In this document: one piece after another, positions 25,236 to 37,800 of the stretch
How positions within the stretch are numbered: position 1 is the stretch's first letter
Layout: every line of letters starts with the position of its first letter
From: Trachythela sp. YZ-2020
Lineage: Eukaryota > Cnidaria > Anthozoa > Malacalcyonacea > Clavulariidae
Length of the DNA: 64,000 nt
Assembly: GCA_016169945.1 (NCBI GenBank)
Contig: JADLSH010000395.1
Span: forward strand, 4,142,501 to 4,206,500
Reading direction: 5' to 3'
Notes under the pieces: model-generated
The model's input: the letters and a program-made list of their open reading frames with translations, nothing else
Told to the model about the DNA's origin: nothing
Databases searched by the model: none
Translations under genes and position numbers: made by a program

Positions 25236-28200
25236 CTATCTTTTATCAAAAGTTTGACCATTGCAATAGGCCATAATAAAAACACGCTTAAAATCTTCAC
25301 TCGTTTTCATGTGCTCGACAGGCAAGGTAATATCTCTTCCACACGAGCCCACGACTGGGTAACAAATTGTATGCAAGGTGTTACGAGCCATACATTCATG
25401 ATCGAAGTTGATATGGATTATTAGCTTCTCGCCATCAATTGGGACATGTTTTTGGCCAGTTAGCCAGCCAAGTACACCTGCTGGTGTAAGATCTGGTAAT
25501 TGGTAAGAACCTCTTTCATCATCATTTCCTTCTGTAGCTGCAATACTATCTTCTCCATCACCCCATGCAAGAGCTTCCGTGTAACCTGTTACCTGCAGTG
25601 TTAAAAAAATGTAAAATAGTAATAAGAAAAATTACAATTAATTCTCTAAAAAAGTATTTCTTACAAATTGCTTCCATTACTTTTTACTTTACACATGACT
25701 GTGTTGCAATGTGATTTCATGTGAATTTACATAAACGGATCACTAAACACGCCAAGCTTCTTTGGAAAAATTACGAATGAAACAAAATATAAAATGATTA
25801 ATTAATTACGTTAAAAATTACTAATTGAAAGTAATCAATCACCGTAAAATTACTCAAAAAGTTATTAGTAGTGAGTTACTTTAGTGACACCTATTCACAA
25901 CACTGGTTACCTGCTCATCTTCTAAACTTATTAGCGCATCCTGGAAGAAGTCAACCATTTCTTCTTCAATTGCTCTTCGGGAGTTTCCTTCTGAATAATA
26001 TGGCATCAAGCAAGATACTAAATAATTAGCATCTGGTGGTTTCACTGTTAACTTGCATCACGGCCGGTAAATCATACAGATCCAGCCCTTTCCTGAACTC
26101 GCTAAGGTACAGTAAACGCTTACTGACAATGCTAAAAATAATGGTGCCAACGATATCATCAACATGATCTTTGTCGATCCTTCCCGTATATCCATGTTCC
26201 ACGATTACATCTTGCGCATGCGGAGTTGTGAGATCGGCCTTAATGCCTTCGACTAGCGCTCGTTCCTGTGAAGTGAAATGCTCTTCGAGATTCAGAGTGT
26301 TCACATCAACATTACCGTGCACCAGCATGTTATAAACACACTCTTCAAGGAAACATGGCGGGGGACCTCCTTGAGCAATACTTGTTGCAACAATTTGTCC
26401 ACATGTTTGAAAAGTTGCGTTGTGTACATTAAGCATGGAATTTTGGGGGCTTCCATAAGGAAAAATGTTCTTTCCTATTTCAGGTACTATCGATGCGAAG
26501 AATTCCTTCGCAAGAGCGCCGTTATCAATTCCATGCTCTCCTGCAAAATGCACCATCACTCGATTCTTAAGGGATTTCTTTTTTGCTTCGCGTTGCCAAA
26601 TAGTTAGTCGCCGTTGTAAAGTGCTTCCCCTCCTGATGACAAAAAAGAACTGTTCAGAGTGGTCAACTTGTTTCGCCATATCTTTAACAATATCAGTAAT
26701 ACTTAGGTAAATGTTATTACCTTCATGTATTACTTTTGAATCCGTATTCCCATGGCCGTCTTCGGACAAACCTTCATTCGAATCGTGAGAAACGGGTACC
26801 GCGTTCTCTGAAGTACTCGCAACGTCTTCATTCTCGTATACAATGTTTACTGTGTCTGCATCACTTTCATTGTTGAATTGAGACTGTAGTTCTCTGGCAA
26901 TAATTTCATCCTGTTTTACTTGATATTTGGACTTCTTTTCTACCGGTTCTGCAAACTCTTCTGCGCTTTCGGGGTCCAACTGGTCGAAGCTAAATTCCTC
27001 ATTTTTCCTCAGGTCATCTCTGCTGCACACAAACAAAGTTATTCTTTTATAATCTTTTCCACTCTCCTCCCTGTATCTCTTTGCAGTAAAAAACTCTTTT
27101 GTTCCAGGGAGAAAGAGAGCCTCTTGACCATCTTCATAAACTAGACAGTATTCGTCATCTTCGTCAAATTCATTACTATGGTATGCTTTCCACTTATCTA
27201 TTCCTTTCGATCGTACTTCTGCATATGGTGCTTCATTCGATATTTTGAGAGCCACTCTTTTACCTCGGGCATGCTTTAACTTGCGGTCTTCTTCTTTCCA
27301 TCGAATAAACCCGATGAAAATAACCACATCTTCTGCCAGTTTCTTGGTCTTTTTTTCAGTTTCTTTGACTTTGGCTTTTCTATTCCACTCACTTCCTTTC
27401 AGTTTTTTGTACTCGGTGAATGATTTTACTGAACTGACACTCTTGGTTCTGTCCTTGTTTGATGTATTTAAACGTACGCCAGAACTGGTTGAGGGTAAAG
27501 AGCTTGAGTACAACGTTTCTGGTAAGATATTAAAATATAACATTATAGAATCCATTTACTGCATATAATTATAACACCTTAACACTACCTTATCATGGCC
27601 ATTTGTGAGATTAAATTAGAAATGATAAATAACTGTCATAACAAGATTTGTTAACAATGTTCAAAATGACCAAAAATGGATTATTGGTGATTCAAATCGA
27701 GCAGAAAAATATATTAATTAACTATAAGTTTAATATTCCTTTTTTATTTAGACTTTTAGTTCGAATATATAATGACTTAATAAAAACAAGACGCCCGCTA
27801 GGCGTTAACTCGGGCTACTTAAGCAATGATAGCTGATTAAATTTTGAATATTATCCAAATGTAAACAATGTCGATTATTTGCTTATAACTTTTGAAATAC
27901 AGCAGCTACATATATCAAATATGTTTGGTAGAAAGCCTTGAGTCAGTTGACTGGTTTTGGAAACTATTAAATTGTCTGACCAATTTAATAGTAAAAATAT
28001 AATATATATTATATCTCTGAAACTCAGATGTATATCTGAAACTCAGATGTCTCTGAAACTCTGAATTTACTATATATTGTGCCCTCTAATTGCAACACAT
28101 TTGGGCTTATACACAGTTTAAATGATGATGTGGAGGGGTGAGGTCAAGATTTATCAATCAGGCAATTTGGGGGTGGTTTCAAAAATTACATGAAGATATG

Positions 28201-29697
28201 ACAGGGCATATGGGTCTGTTTCATCATATTTTTTTTAAAGTAGTAAAGTTGTCATTACCACCAAATTAATATTATATTATTTTGTCATTTTGTATGCTGT
28301 TTTACTAATATACAATATAGGTATCTATAGTTTATATTTGTGTCGTAATGATATATAACACAATATCTACTGTATATACAGGAATTCATATTATTGAATG
28401 CATGCACATATACAAAAGCATTTTAAAATACTGTAAAGTTTGAAAAGTAAAATACTGTAAAGTCAGTTAAATTTTTAAAGTAGAGGGGAGGGTTGATGAC
28501 AATTCACAATTGTTTTTACATTATCACATTGGGGGAGGGGGGAGTTCTTAAAAATAAAAGATCATTCTTTGGAAGGGGGTGGGTTGGTCAAAATGCCAAT
28601 ACATGAATTGAGTAGAATGAGCCAAGTAACCCAAACACCATATTGAAATGCCCTACATTCTACATACTCAGCTATTTTGCAAAGCTATACAGGTCCTTGC
28701 CTTGTGATGCATCAGCAGTTGATTCTTACTGTTAACACCCCCCTCAGTACCCAAGGGATCTGTAAAAAATGCTAATTCATGGCAAATTTCCAACCCCCTT
28801 ACTGTTCTTGTTGCTTTTTAAAATTAAATAGTCAACATCATCCCTAAATTTCCCCAAATGCTGTGATCAATCCCAGCCCATGGATGAAATTAATTAACAG
28901 AAACAATTCACCACCCTCACATCAACATTGGCCTGGGGAGTGTTAACAGGATGAAGTGACTCATGCATAAAGTTGTATAAGGCATTTAGGGGCTGTACAC
29001 AAATATGTCTAACTATGATATTCAGCATATTCTCTCTTGAAAAACTATGTGACTATAAAAACATAACATTTATGTAATCTTCCTCATGACCCCAAAACCA
29101 TTAATTTAAAAATGCGGAAGCATTTTGGTTTTTAGAATGGTCTATTACAATTACCCCCCCCCCCCCCCCCAAGGTGTTAAAGCCTGGTGAAATCTTTTAC
29201 ATATAGGTACATCAGTTAACATGCAGGTCTTCAAATCCCTGTCAGATTTGTCAGGTTGCCAGTTTGGGTTTTTAAATGTAGCCCTATAAACTTAAAGCCT
29301 TCAAGATTTTGTAGCATCATATCATTCATACATCACTTCTTGTCTATTATTGTTCGCTCATCAACTATTGTTTTCCCTCTCGTTAGTATTGTATCCGAAA
29401 GGATTTTCTATGATTTTAACATGTGTAAAGACCATCATAATTGACATTGTTGTGTTTCAAACATTTACTGTCTTTTTATTAATAATAGTATAATACGAGC
29501 TATATTAAATAATGTATTAAAAACAGATATTAATGTCATTCAAGGCAGGTATTTTAAATGATTTGTAGAAAGAAAATGAAATTTGACCTACCAGTTCCGC
29601 ATTTGGAGCAAAATTTGGCTTCCAGAGAATGCTCGCATCCACAATTCTGACAATATTTATCGGTTGTTAATGTTTCTTTTTGTTGACTGTCGGCCAT
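25236..29697 (-). pseudogene. Zinc-ribbon + HECT ubiquitin-ligase-like protein of the transposon, one frameshift
   Basis: In transcription order the exons are 29697-29592, 27518-25911 and 25592-25236. Exon 1 starts with ATG just inside the right terminal repeat and encodes a zinc ribbon (CQNC and CSKC). Its phase-1 donor fits the exon 2 acceptor (G|AA ACG). Exon 2 has a Ser-rich linker and a conserved block (WKAYHSNEF, DEYCLVYEDGQEALFLPGT, then an acidic linker). The HECT N-lobe follows: VMVHFAGEHGIDNGALAKEF, then the FPYGSPQNSML and GQIVATSIAQGGPP segments. Near 26040 the frame slips by one base; the +1 frame (KLTVKPPDANYLVSCLMPYY) continues to the donor at 25910. Exon 3 encodes PAGVLGWLTGQKHVPIDGE and the C-lobe LHTICYPVVGSCGRDITLP. 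The putative catalytic Cys is at 25362-25364, and the stop is at 25236-25238. Fish and cnidarian genomes have many such genes labelled G2/M-phase-specific E3 ligase-like. It may ubiquitinate host or transposon proteins, but the target is unknown. Confidence 0.85.
27519..29591 (-). other. Long first intron of the transposon HECT gene
   Basis: No open frame with recognisable homology lies here. A homopolymer C run is at about 29154-29170, and CTGAAACTCAGATG is repeated at 28018-28050. The splice sites are GT at 29591-29590 and AG at 27520-27519. Confidence 0.7.
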
Positions 29698-29724
29698 GTT
29701 TTATTCATATGGTTGATTAACAAT

Positions 29725-30034
29725 AGTTACCAGTCCTCTTTGTTTTTACTCTTGTGCCGTGAACTTTAGTTGTGTGCGCCGTGATCTTTATTTGTGTGCG
29801 CCGTGCACTTTAGTTGCGTGTGCCGTGAACTTTAGTTGTGTGCGCCGTGAACTTAGTTGTGTGCGCCGTGAACTGAGTTGTGTGTGCCGTGAACTGAGTT
29901 GTGTGTGCCGTGAATTAGTTGTGCGCGCCGTGAACTTTAGTTGTGTGCGCCGTGAACTGAGTTGTGTGTGCCGTGAATTAGTTGTGCGCGCCGTGAACTT
30001 CAGTTGTGTGCCGTGGCCCTTGTGGGCCACCGTA
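29725..30034 (-). repeat. Right terminal inverted repeat with about 13 tandem ~20-bp units
   Basis: This is the inverted counterpart of 22484-22775. It has the same unit variants (full, CAGTT and short AATTAG forms) in a different order, and the same block near the start codon. The HECT-gene ATG at 29697 lies 28 bp inside it. Confidence 0.92.
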
Positions 30035-30040
30035 GGATAT
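30035..30040. repeat. Target-site duplication GGATAT, right
   Basis: Exact copy of 22478-22483, directly following the element end CCACCGTA. Confidence 0.95.
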
Positions 30041-30226
30041 GGACTACAGACAATGTAACGTGAATTAAGCATGCACATCGAATGATAACTTCACACAACA
30101 TCGAATGATTAGAGATTATTAGTGTGCAAACCTATATATATATACCTCCGACTAAATGTTCAAATGCAGCGAAACGCTTTTAAATTACTGAAGAGATTTT
30201 CGGGGTCACAGCTTGCCTTAATCTAG

Positions 30227-30458
30227 ACTTGCTCCATGTCTGTCTCTTAAAGGGGTTTTTATTGGAAGTTATAAAGGATTGGGGAGTTATAAAGGACAGC
30301 CTCCCACTCGCCCGCCTTAATCTCCTCCCGCCCGCCTTAATTTCCTCCCGCCCGCATTTTCGTGCGCCCTTCAGTATCTTCGTGCGCCTTTTATAACTCC
30401 CCAATCCTTTATTATAACCCCAATAAAAACACCTTTAAGAGACAGACTTGGAGCAAGT
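30227..30458. mobile_element. MITE with about 60-bp inverted arms (ACTTGCTCCATGTCTGTCTC)
   Basis: The left arm runs ACTTGCTCCATGTCTGTCTC, TTAAAGGGGTTTTTATTGG, then TTATAAAGGATTGGGGAG. The right arm is its near-exact inverse. The centre has repeated CTCCCGCCCGCCTTAAT and TTCGTGCGCC motifs. A fragment of the same family lies at 34486-34539. Confidence 0.88.
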
Positions 30459-31806
30459 GAATCCAGCTTTTCGTTGAGAGTTGCAATACCCTTGGGCTGG
30501 GTGTTAAACCGGTACACTAATTCACGCGGTATATAAAAATACTTTTTATTAAAAAGAAATACATTTGTAAAAGTAAAATGGTATATATATAAAATAGACT
30601 AAAGTGCCTGTATATGTGGCATGTTTTTGATATACTAATGAATGTTATATGCATGTTAGTTGTTTTTGTTTTTATTTTTACTTTTGATGCAAAAGGTACA
30701 TGGAAGATCAACTTCCTTACTGTGAATACAGTAAACACATGTTATCATAAGAAACAACATTTATCCCAAACTATTGAAAGCCCACCACATATCAAAAAGA
30801 ATGAACGCCTTGCAACTCTGATGTGTTCTTTTGAGCTGGTTCAAATTTTGATCGAAGAACAAACTTGGCTCGTGGCCCCAAAAACAAAGAAATGACGAAA
30901 AGGGCATTCTCAATTGTGATTAATAACATGTGAATGCTGTGTTTGACGTGTCACTATAGTCTATATAAATTCTAGCACAAAGTGTCACTACATATGGTGT
31001 ATGTTTAAAATTTATAAATACGTGTGAAGAGGAGTTTCTCCACGTGTGCGCCACGTGTGCGCCATTGACTATAATAAAAAACATTGAACTATACCTCTAA
31101 ACGGAAATTTGTCCACAAAAACCTTATTTTAAGAAATGTTGTAAACCTTTACTATTACGTTTTGATAAGTTCGAATGTACAATTACCTTTTGATAAGTTC
31201 GAATGAACGATACAATGTACAATTACCTTCTTCGCGGCTAATATGAGCGAAAAGCGCTTATTCCTATCCCCAATTTGAATCGTAAAAACAAAAGTGATAA
31301 AAATGATAAATTTTTGTTAGTGGCGAACACTAAAGGAGGATGACGGGGGCTAGACAGTAATTTAGAAAACCTTTGAACGATAGCTGTTTAACATCGCTGT
31401 TTTAATCAATAGTCAAAACCTGATATTAAAGCCAATTTGCATTAAGTTTGCGCGAAAATTTCAGACTGCAGTTTGAGGACCTGAATTTGAAACAACAAGA
31501 TGGCGCGAATATGTTGGCAACTTCTATTTAGCATGCACCCAAAGTCTCAAACATTATATTTACGAAGTGTCCGCCACTGCTTTCTGCCGTCTATTCATTT
31601 GATGGGAAAATCCGACAGGTTTTAGAAAACAAGTGTGAATTTCCGTTTTATTAGTCCCACCCTTGCCCTTGATAACTATATTATATACGATTACATTGAA
31701 ATGGCGGCTTCTGAGTTCTGGGTATATACATGCATACAGGAGCTCTGTGCTTTCACTGACACATCGTACACGTTTAAACTTTCACGTCTTGTAAACGACT
31801 TGTCGA
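30459..31806. other. Intergenic between the transposon flank and CDK4/6 3' end
   Basis: No gene is supported. A 24-bp direct repeat near 31155-31205 (CCTTTTGATAAGTTCGAATG, twice) and a short CACGTGTGCGC duplication at 31041-31063 are visible. The 3' UTR of the CDK4/6 gene probably occupies the part near 31806. Confidence 0.4.
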
Positions 31807-34800
31807 CTACGGATGTTTAAGATCGCCATTACAGTCTGCTTCATTTGAACATCTTAATCTTCTGGCATTGTCATCATTTGTGCAATCCTTGAGTGCAGTC
31901 ATGTCAGCACTTGTTTCTTTCACATGATAACCAGAATGAACAGTCTCTACAATGCAGTTCTCCTTGTCCTCGGTTTCCTCAAAGTCTTTGAAGTAAGAGT
32001 GATTTAACGCTGTCCGAGCATCGATTCGATCATGTGGGTTATACTTGATTAGTTTCTGTTAAAAAATCAAAATACTTAATTAAGGGTACAGCAGTTGTTC
32101 AAAAACCAAGCATTTAATGCTGATTTGCTACATGACAAGATTAGTTGTAGCGTCAAGTAACGTTTAAAATTTACCGCAAAATATTTGTAAGCACTGTGAT
32201 TTGAAGGTTGATAGTTCTCACTCGGGCCTCGAACCTGTAACCTGACTAACCAGATCGCTAGCTTGACGCTCTGCAAGTTGAAGTAATGGAACTCAATGAC
32301 AACCTGAGGTAAATTCGCGTAGTACACCACCTTCACTCTCCCCATAGCACAGTTTACCTTGGCTTGTCAATGAATTCTAGTAGTTCAAGCGTCAGGGTTC
32401 AAGCCCTGTCCGGGATTCAGGAATTTTTCCTAAGCTTTTAAAATTTGTACAAGCAAAAGAACAATTACGATCTCTACACTCGAAGTGCGGTGTTTACAGT
32501 TCCTAAAGCCCCGGTCAAACGAGGATGAGACTTGATAAAAGTCAATGAGGGTTGCAACTCTCTCTCGTCAACTCTCATCAACTTTGAGCTGGTTCAAATT
32601 TTGACGAGAGTTGATGAGAGTTTTCCATCGTTTGACCGGTACGCGCGGTAATATCCAGTCAATTCTCATGCAAAATCTTGTTCTCGTTTGGCCGGGGCAT
32701 GAGAGTTGATGAAACTTACATGCAAACTCTCGATTGCTAACTCTCATTCTTGTTTCACCGGGCTTTCAAGGCAAGTGAGGATCTAACTATACTGCAGATG
32801 ACACCCTACCTTAAGTAAATCCTCTCCTTCGTCACATAACTCTGGAATAAGTCTCTTCAAAGGAACGTGAATATATCCCATGAACTGACCCCAAGGTAGT
32901 GAACAATATTCTGGCCAATCATCTTCAGGAGGTGAGCCAATAATCCTAAAACATCATAAAGATACGTGTTCACGTGATATAGATACGTGTTCACGTGATA
33001 TAGATACGTGTTCACGTGAAGAACCCTAGACACGAATCTAAATATCATGCAGGTCCAGAGAGTAACGTTGGTTGTAAAATAGAATTATAGATATATCCTT
33101 GCAACGTGATAATAATGTATATATTCTCATTACGGTAATGAAAAATCGCAGTTGCCCTAGCAGCAGTTCGACCGGCAGTCACTCGTAGGCTAAAAAAACT
33201 TGAGTCTCGGCGAACGAAAAACCTTCCATATAGCATTTCTGCGCTTGGTAATTATTATTATTTCGGCTGTTAAGGTGAGAACTTTGATAGACAATTAATT
33301 GCTTACCAGAATATCTTATGAAGTTGATTACACTCATTCTTGCCTTCAAACAAAGGTCTACGGTTAAATAGTTCAGCAAAAATACATCCTAAACTCCACA
33401 TATCCACAGGAGTGGCGTATTCCGAACGGAGGAGGACTTCTGGTGAGCGATACCACAACGTTACGACCTGTAGGAAGAATTAGCGTCAATTTGAAGAAAA
33501 TTATTTGCTTCCACCTGGCTACAATGTTATATGCTAATATGATTTTGCGTAGCGTACGTAACTCTCGGGATATGGTGACCTTGGCAAAATTGCAACCTCG
33601 TTCCGAGGCTTTTCCCTCTCGTGAATGCATTTCTTCACGACAACCGCCCACCATTGGCCAAATCGAAACGAGGCTTATGGAGTTATGGCCAAAGCCACGT
33701 AAGAACATACTGAGATTTATCGGGCACTACAACTGGGATAACCAGTTACCACACCAGTTACTCCTCTAGATACCTAAAGCGGGCACAGGACCCGGGTATT
33801 GCAAAAGAATATATAGCTGCAACCTGATACTCAGAATCTTCACCCTTAGCGGGTTTTGGGGGAGTCCGGGAGTGAAGATCCTTATTATCAGATTGATCTA
33901 GCTGCAGCTGGTAAGATTTTTGAGTTCTTTCGATTAGAAAATGATGATGCAACTTGTACAAAAATGTACATGGAAAATGTCAGACTTGTGTCGGGTAGTG
34001 AGGTCACATGCCACAATACTCCAGATATATTCTAGAGAGACCAATATCACATTATCAGCAATTTTTACTCTGCCATCATTGGTAATGTGGATATTTTGTG
34101 GTAAAATATACGAAACCACAGTAAATAGTATAAAAATATGGCAGTATACTTACAACAGAGGTCAGGAGCATTGAGAAGCCATATATTCTAGCAAGACCAA
34201 AATCAGCAATTTTCACTCTGCCATCATTGGTAATGAGAATATTCTGGGGTTTCAAGTCGCGATGAACAACACGATTTGTGTGTAGAAAATCAATTCCTTC
34301 TAGCATCTGATGCATGATACTCTAAATTATTAAAAGCGATGTTTTAGCAAATAGGTTATTGTGGTTTGTCTGGAAAAGATTAAAAACGCTCCAAGCCAAG
34401 GCTCTTCGCCCGTTCGTCAGGAAGTCAGTAGAGTGTGGATTCACAGCGAACGGCAGCTTATTGCATAATATTTACCTACACTGGACCTTTATAACTCCCC
34501 AATAAAAACCCCTTTAAGAGACAGACTTGGAGCAAGTCTAGATACAGTGGAGCTTAATGGGTCAAGTCATGTAACTGTACTGGCCAGCTAAAATGGTAGA
34601 GCAATTTACAGTCTCGTATGTTGAATTCTTAATAAGGCATTTTTCTTCGGAATCTGTGTTATTCTTTGTTTACGTTCATTTTAGCAAAGTAAAATCTCAC
34701 AAGGCTGAAACCCAGACTGTACCTTGATTGTCCACGCGCTGAGTCCAGGTGGAGGACAGTTCTCAAGATAAGTTGTAAGATCTTGTTCAACATGTTCAAA

Positions 34801-37800
34801 CACCAACGTCAACCAAATCTCTCTTTGCAATGCATTGTGGGGAGTATGAAACACATCCAGAAGACTACAGGAATTTGAACTACAGTTAATGGTTTAGACA
34901 TTAATTCTTCAATTCAGGTGGGAACAGAAGCGCGTCTTCCAAAACGGCACTTACTAATATAATTATTTTCTTGAAGGTTTGCATGGCAATAATTGTTAAT
35001 TATTGCGGTGCCCCAGCAAAGTTGGCACAGCTTTATATTCGGACTGTGAGTTCGTTCGGAATCTTAAGCTATGTTCATTATACACAGAAGCTCAGGCCCA
35101 ATAATTATGCCTATATTCTGCCTCTTCAAATTATTTTGTCAACAAATATCCGGCGTGTTTTGTGCTACGATTTTGGATTTTTATGAAATATGGCCATCTC
35201 GACTCAGAGTTAAAACAAGTTGGAAATTTTTTTTGAAGGTTTTAAGAAAAAGTGGTTGTACGGCGATTTGAACCCTCAACATCCGAATCAAAGGAAGTTG
35301 TAGGCGCACGCCCTAACCAACCACTGAGCTGCGAAGAAACACATTACAAAATATCTGCAAAAACACTTCTTATACTGGAGAATGATTATTTATTATTTTG
35401 CATGTCAGTGCTAGACTAGACGGGGCACCGCACTTCAGTACTGTGTCTGGTTATACATTGTAGTCACTACGTGTCTTCTGATTGGCTATTTGTTTACAGT
35501 TTATATGGCAATCACGTAGCCTGCTCGCAGACGTCGTTTTTCTCACGCCAACGTCTGCGAGCAGGCTAGCAATCACGCAACCTACAGATAACTAAGTTAT
35601 CGGCTGTAGGTTGAGCACGCAGTACGTGCTTTTTTAGCGAGCGGCAGCTTTACATACAAGAATAAAAACAAGAAAAAACAACATGAACAGACGAAAGTTT
35701 TTGCGTAAAACGTACACTCTATAGTAAGTAAATAGGTTTCTAATATAACAATAGAGTTGATGTTCGCGGGCATAAATATGTTTTGGCCCTTCTGAGGAGG
35801 GCCAAAAACATATTTATGCCCAAGAACATCACCTGTATTATTATAATTTTACAGGGCATGCACTTACAGCCGGATAAGAAAATCAAAATATACGGCAAGC
35901 AGAATATATAAAATGAACAGTGCCGCCATCACGCCGGCATTGTATTTACTAAATTTAAAAACTATATTTAAATATTTATCAGAAAACTGTTTTTTTCTGT
36001 CGCTCCACACGCTCATTACAATTCAGAGGGCTAAAATATTAGCCCGCCATTTTGTTCATTTTAGCCCGAAAAATACGCCACAAGCCCGCTAAAATTATAA
36101 TAATATTTTGTCGTTCTTGTTTTAATTTTAGAATTGGTTTTTACCCCAATATTTTAGAACTAAACGTTGTTATGTGCAACAGAATTTAAATCGTTGTTAT
36201 CGAAGGAGTTTAATAACAATGGTATTGTATAATAAAACAATTATTGAATTCGGTTTTGTTATATCCGGCATTATAAAGGTCTCGGTAAGTGTTATCAGTC
36301 TCAGCCTTTGGCTTCGCCTGATAACACTTAATAATTCCGGATATCACAAAAATCTCATCCAATAATTGTTTATTATTTTACATGTTTTTGGCGGAAACAC
36401 AACGTTTATACAGGGTGTTAGAAAAAAACGGAGTCCTCGCTTCAAATGTAAATTTTGAAAAGACTACTAGAGTAAAATGTTCATGTTTATATTCATTTCA
36501 TTCTGGGCCATTCAGCTTTCTAACAGTGGGTTTCGTTTCAAATTTGAACGATTGGTTTGCGAATAATAATATTTTAAGTGACTGTGATTGGGAGAATCTA
36601 AAATTTGAGATGCGATAATAATTGATACTAATATATTTTTATCAACAAAGCGATAAAATTGAACATTTTTGCAATTATATCATCAAAACCAAACAACTAC
36701 GGCTTTCCATGCACTACTTTGAGTTCATTTACAAACTTTACATGCTTTAAAGGTGGTTTAAACCATGGTTTAAGCATGAACCAATTCCAGAACTTGCCAA
36801 TTTCTGTTTACATTGCCGTGCGACCGACGGCGTTTGTGTCGACGATGGACGTAAAATTGTTTTACGGTATCAATAAATAAAACTATCGAATATCTTGTAA
36901 AAAGTTATTAAATTATTCTTAATCCTTTTTCTCGTGTGGCAAGGACAATATTGAAGTTTAAACAACAAAATTCAAGAACTTGACACGCGACTATGCCTAT
37001 GGAGTATGGATAACATTAGTAAAATTGCATAATTATGATTTATGCGGCATCTAAAACTGACAGGTTCTCCAAATTTTTTTCTTGTTAGTCGCTGGGGCAC
37101 TGTGCCTCTCTCCTCCGCAGAGGCTTTGGAATCCAAAGTTTAATACGTGCGCTAGATGGTAATAAATAAAATGCGAGAAAATGCGCTAAACGGTAATATA
37201 ATGAAGAAACCGCTAAAATTCGGAGCGCGGGCGGAGGGGAGAAACGGTTCTTCATTATATTACCGTTTAGCGCATTTTATTTATTACCATCTAGCGCACG
37301 TATTAAACTTTGGATTCCAAAGCCTCTGCGGAGGAGAGAGGCACTGTGCCCACAGCGACTGTATGTTTCGGCACGCATTTTTGTCGAATCTCAGATCTCA
37401 GATTTTAGTCACAAAATGAACATTACGTCATTATAAATCTGGACTGTCGAATATCGTAGGATGATGACTTTGAGCGCTCGTATCTTTGGCGCCCCTCATC
37501 CAAAACGGACGAAAATACCACCAATCGATTCAGCAAAAAAAACTGTTCTGGGCTAATGGAATACAAATCGCTAAACACATTGTTTTACAGATCTCCGTGA
37601 GTTTTAACCTTAGTAATCTGGTATATTTATTATATCGGTAAACTAATTATATATTCAGTACCTTTGGTCGATTATAACTTCTGTTTTAAAAACCGTGTGA
37701 TTTTCGCTAATACACCGTTTCATAGAGCTTTAAAAACAGTACCTACTGACCAACTTTCAAAGAAAAACAATAAAAATTGACAAAGTTACGGCGAAATTTG

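Larger units (their letters stand above)
22484..30034. mobile_element. 7,551-bp two-gene DNA transposon (integrase-type DDE transposase + HECT protein)
   Basis: The boundaries are set by inverted ends (left TACGGTGGCCCACAAG at 22484; right end the inverse, finishing at 30034) and by the flanking 6-bp duplication GGATAT. The element carries a transposase on + (22794-23972) and a multi-exon zinc-ribbon/HECT gene on - (29697-25236), transcribed towards each other. Inverted repeats of about 292 bp (left) and 310 bp (right) reach almost to both start codons, so each probably includes a promoter. A 6-bp duplication with a retroviral-integrase-like transposase fits the IS3EU group of eukaryotic transposons as I remember it, but I could not check this. 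Each gene carries one disabling change, so this copy was probably autonomous until recently. It inserted about 350 bp downstream of the THUMPD1 stop. Confidence 0.93.

Noticed and set aside
30614..30895. 93-codon plus-strand frame with a hydrophobic N-terminus
   Set aside because: No recognisable family, AT-driven composition, no splice or promoter support.
35255..35338. tRNA gene (minus strand); likewise 57583-57650 and 17753-17830
   Set aside because: Box A and B matches are present, but the acceptor and other stems do not pair. They are better read as SINE heads or tRNA fossils.
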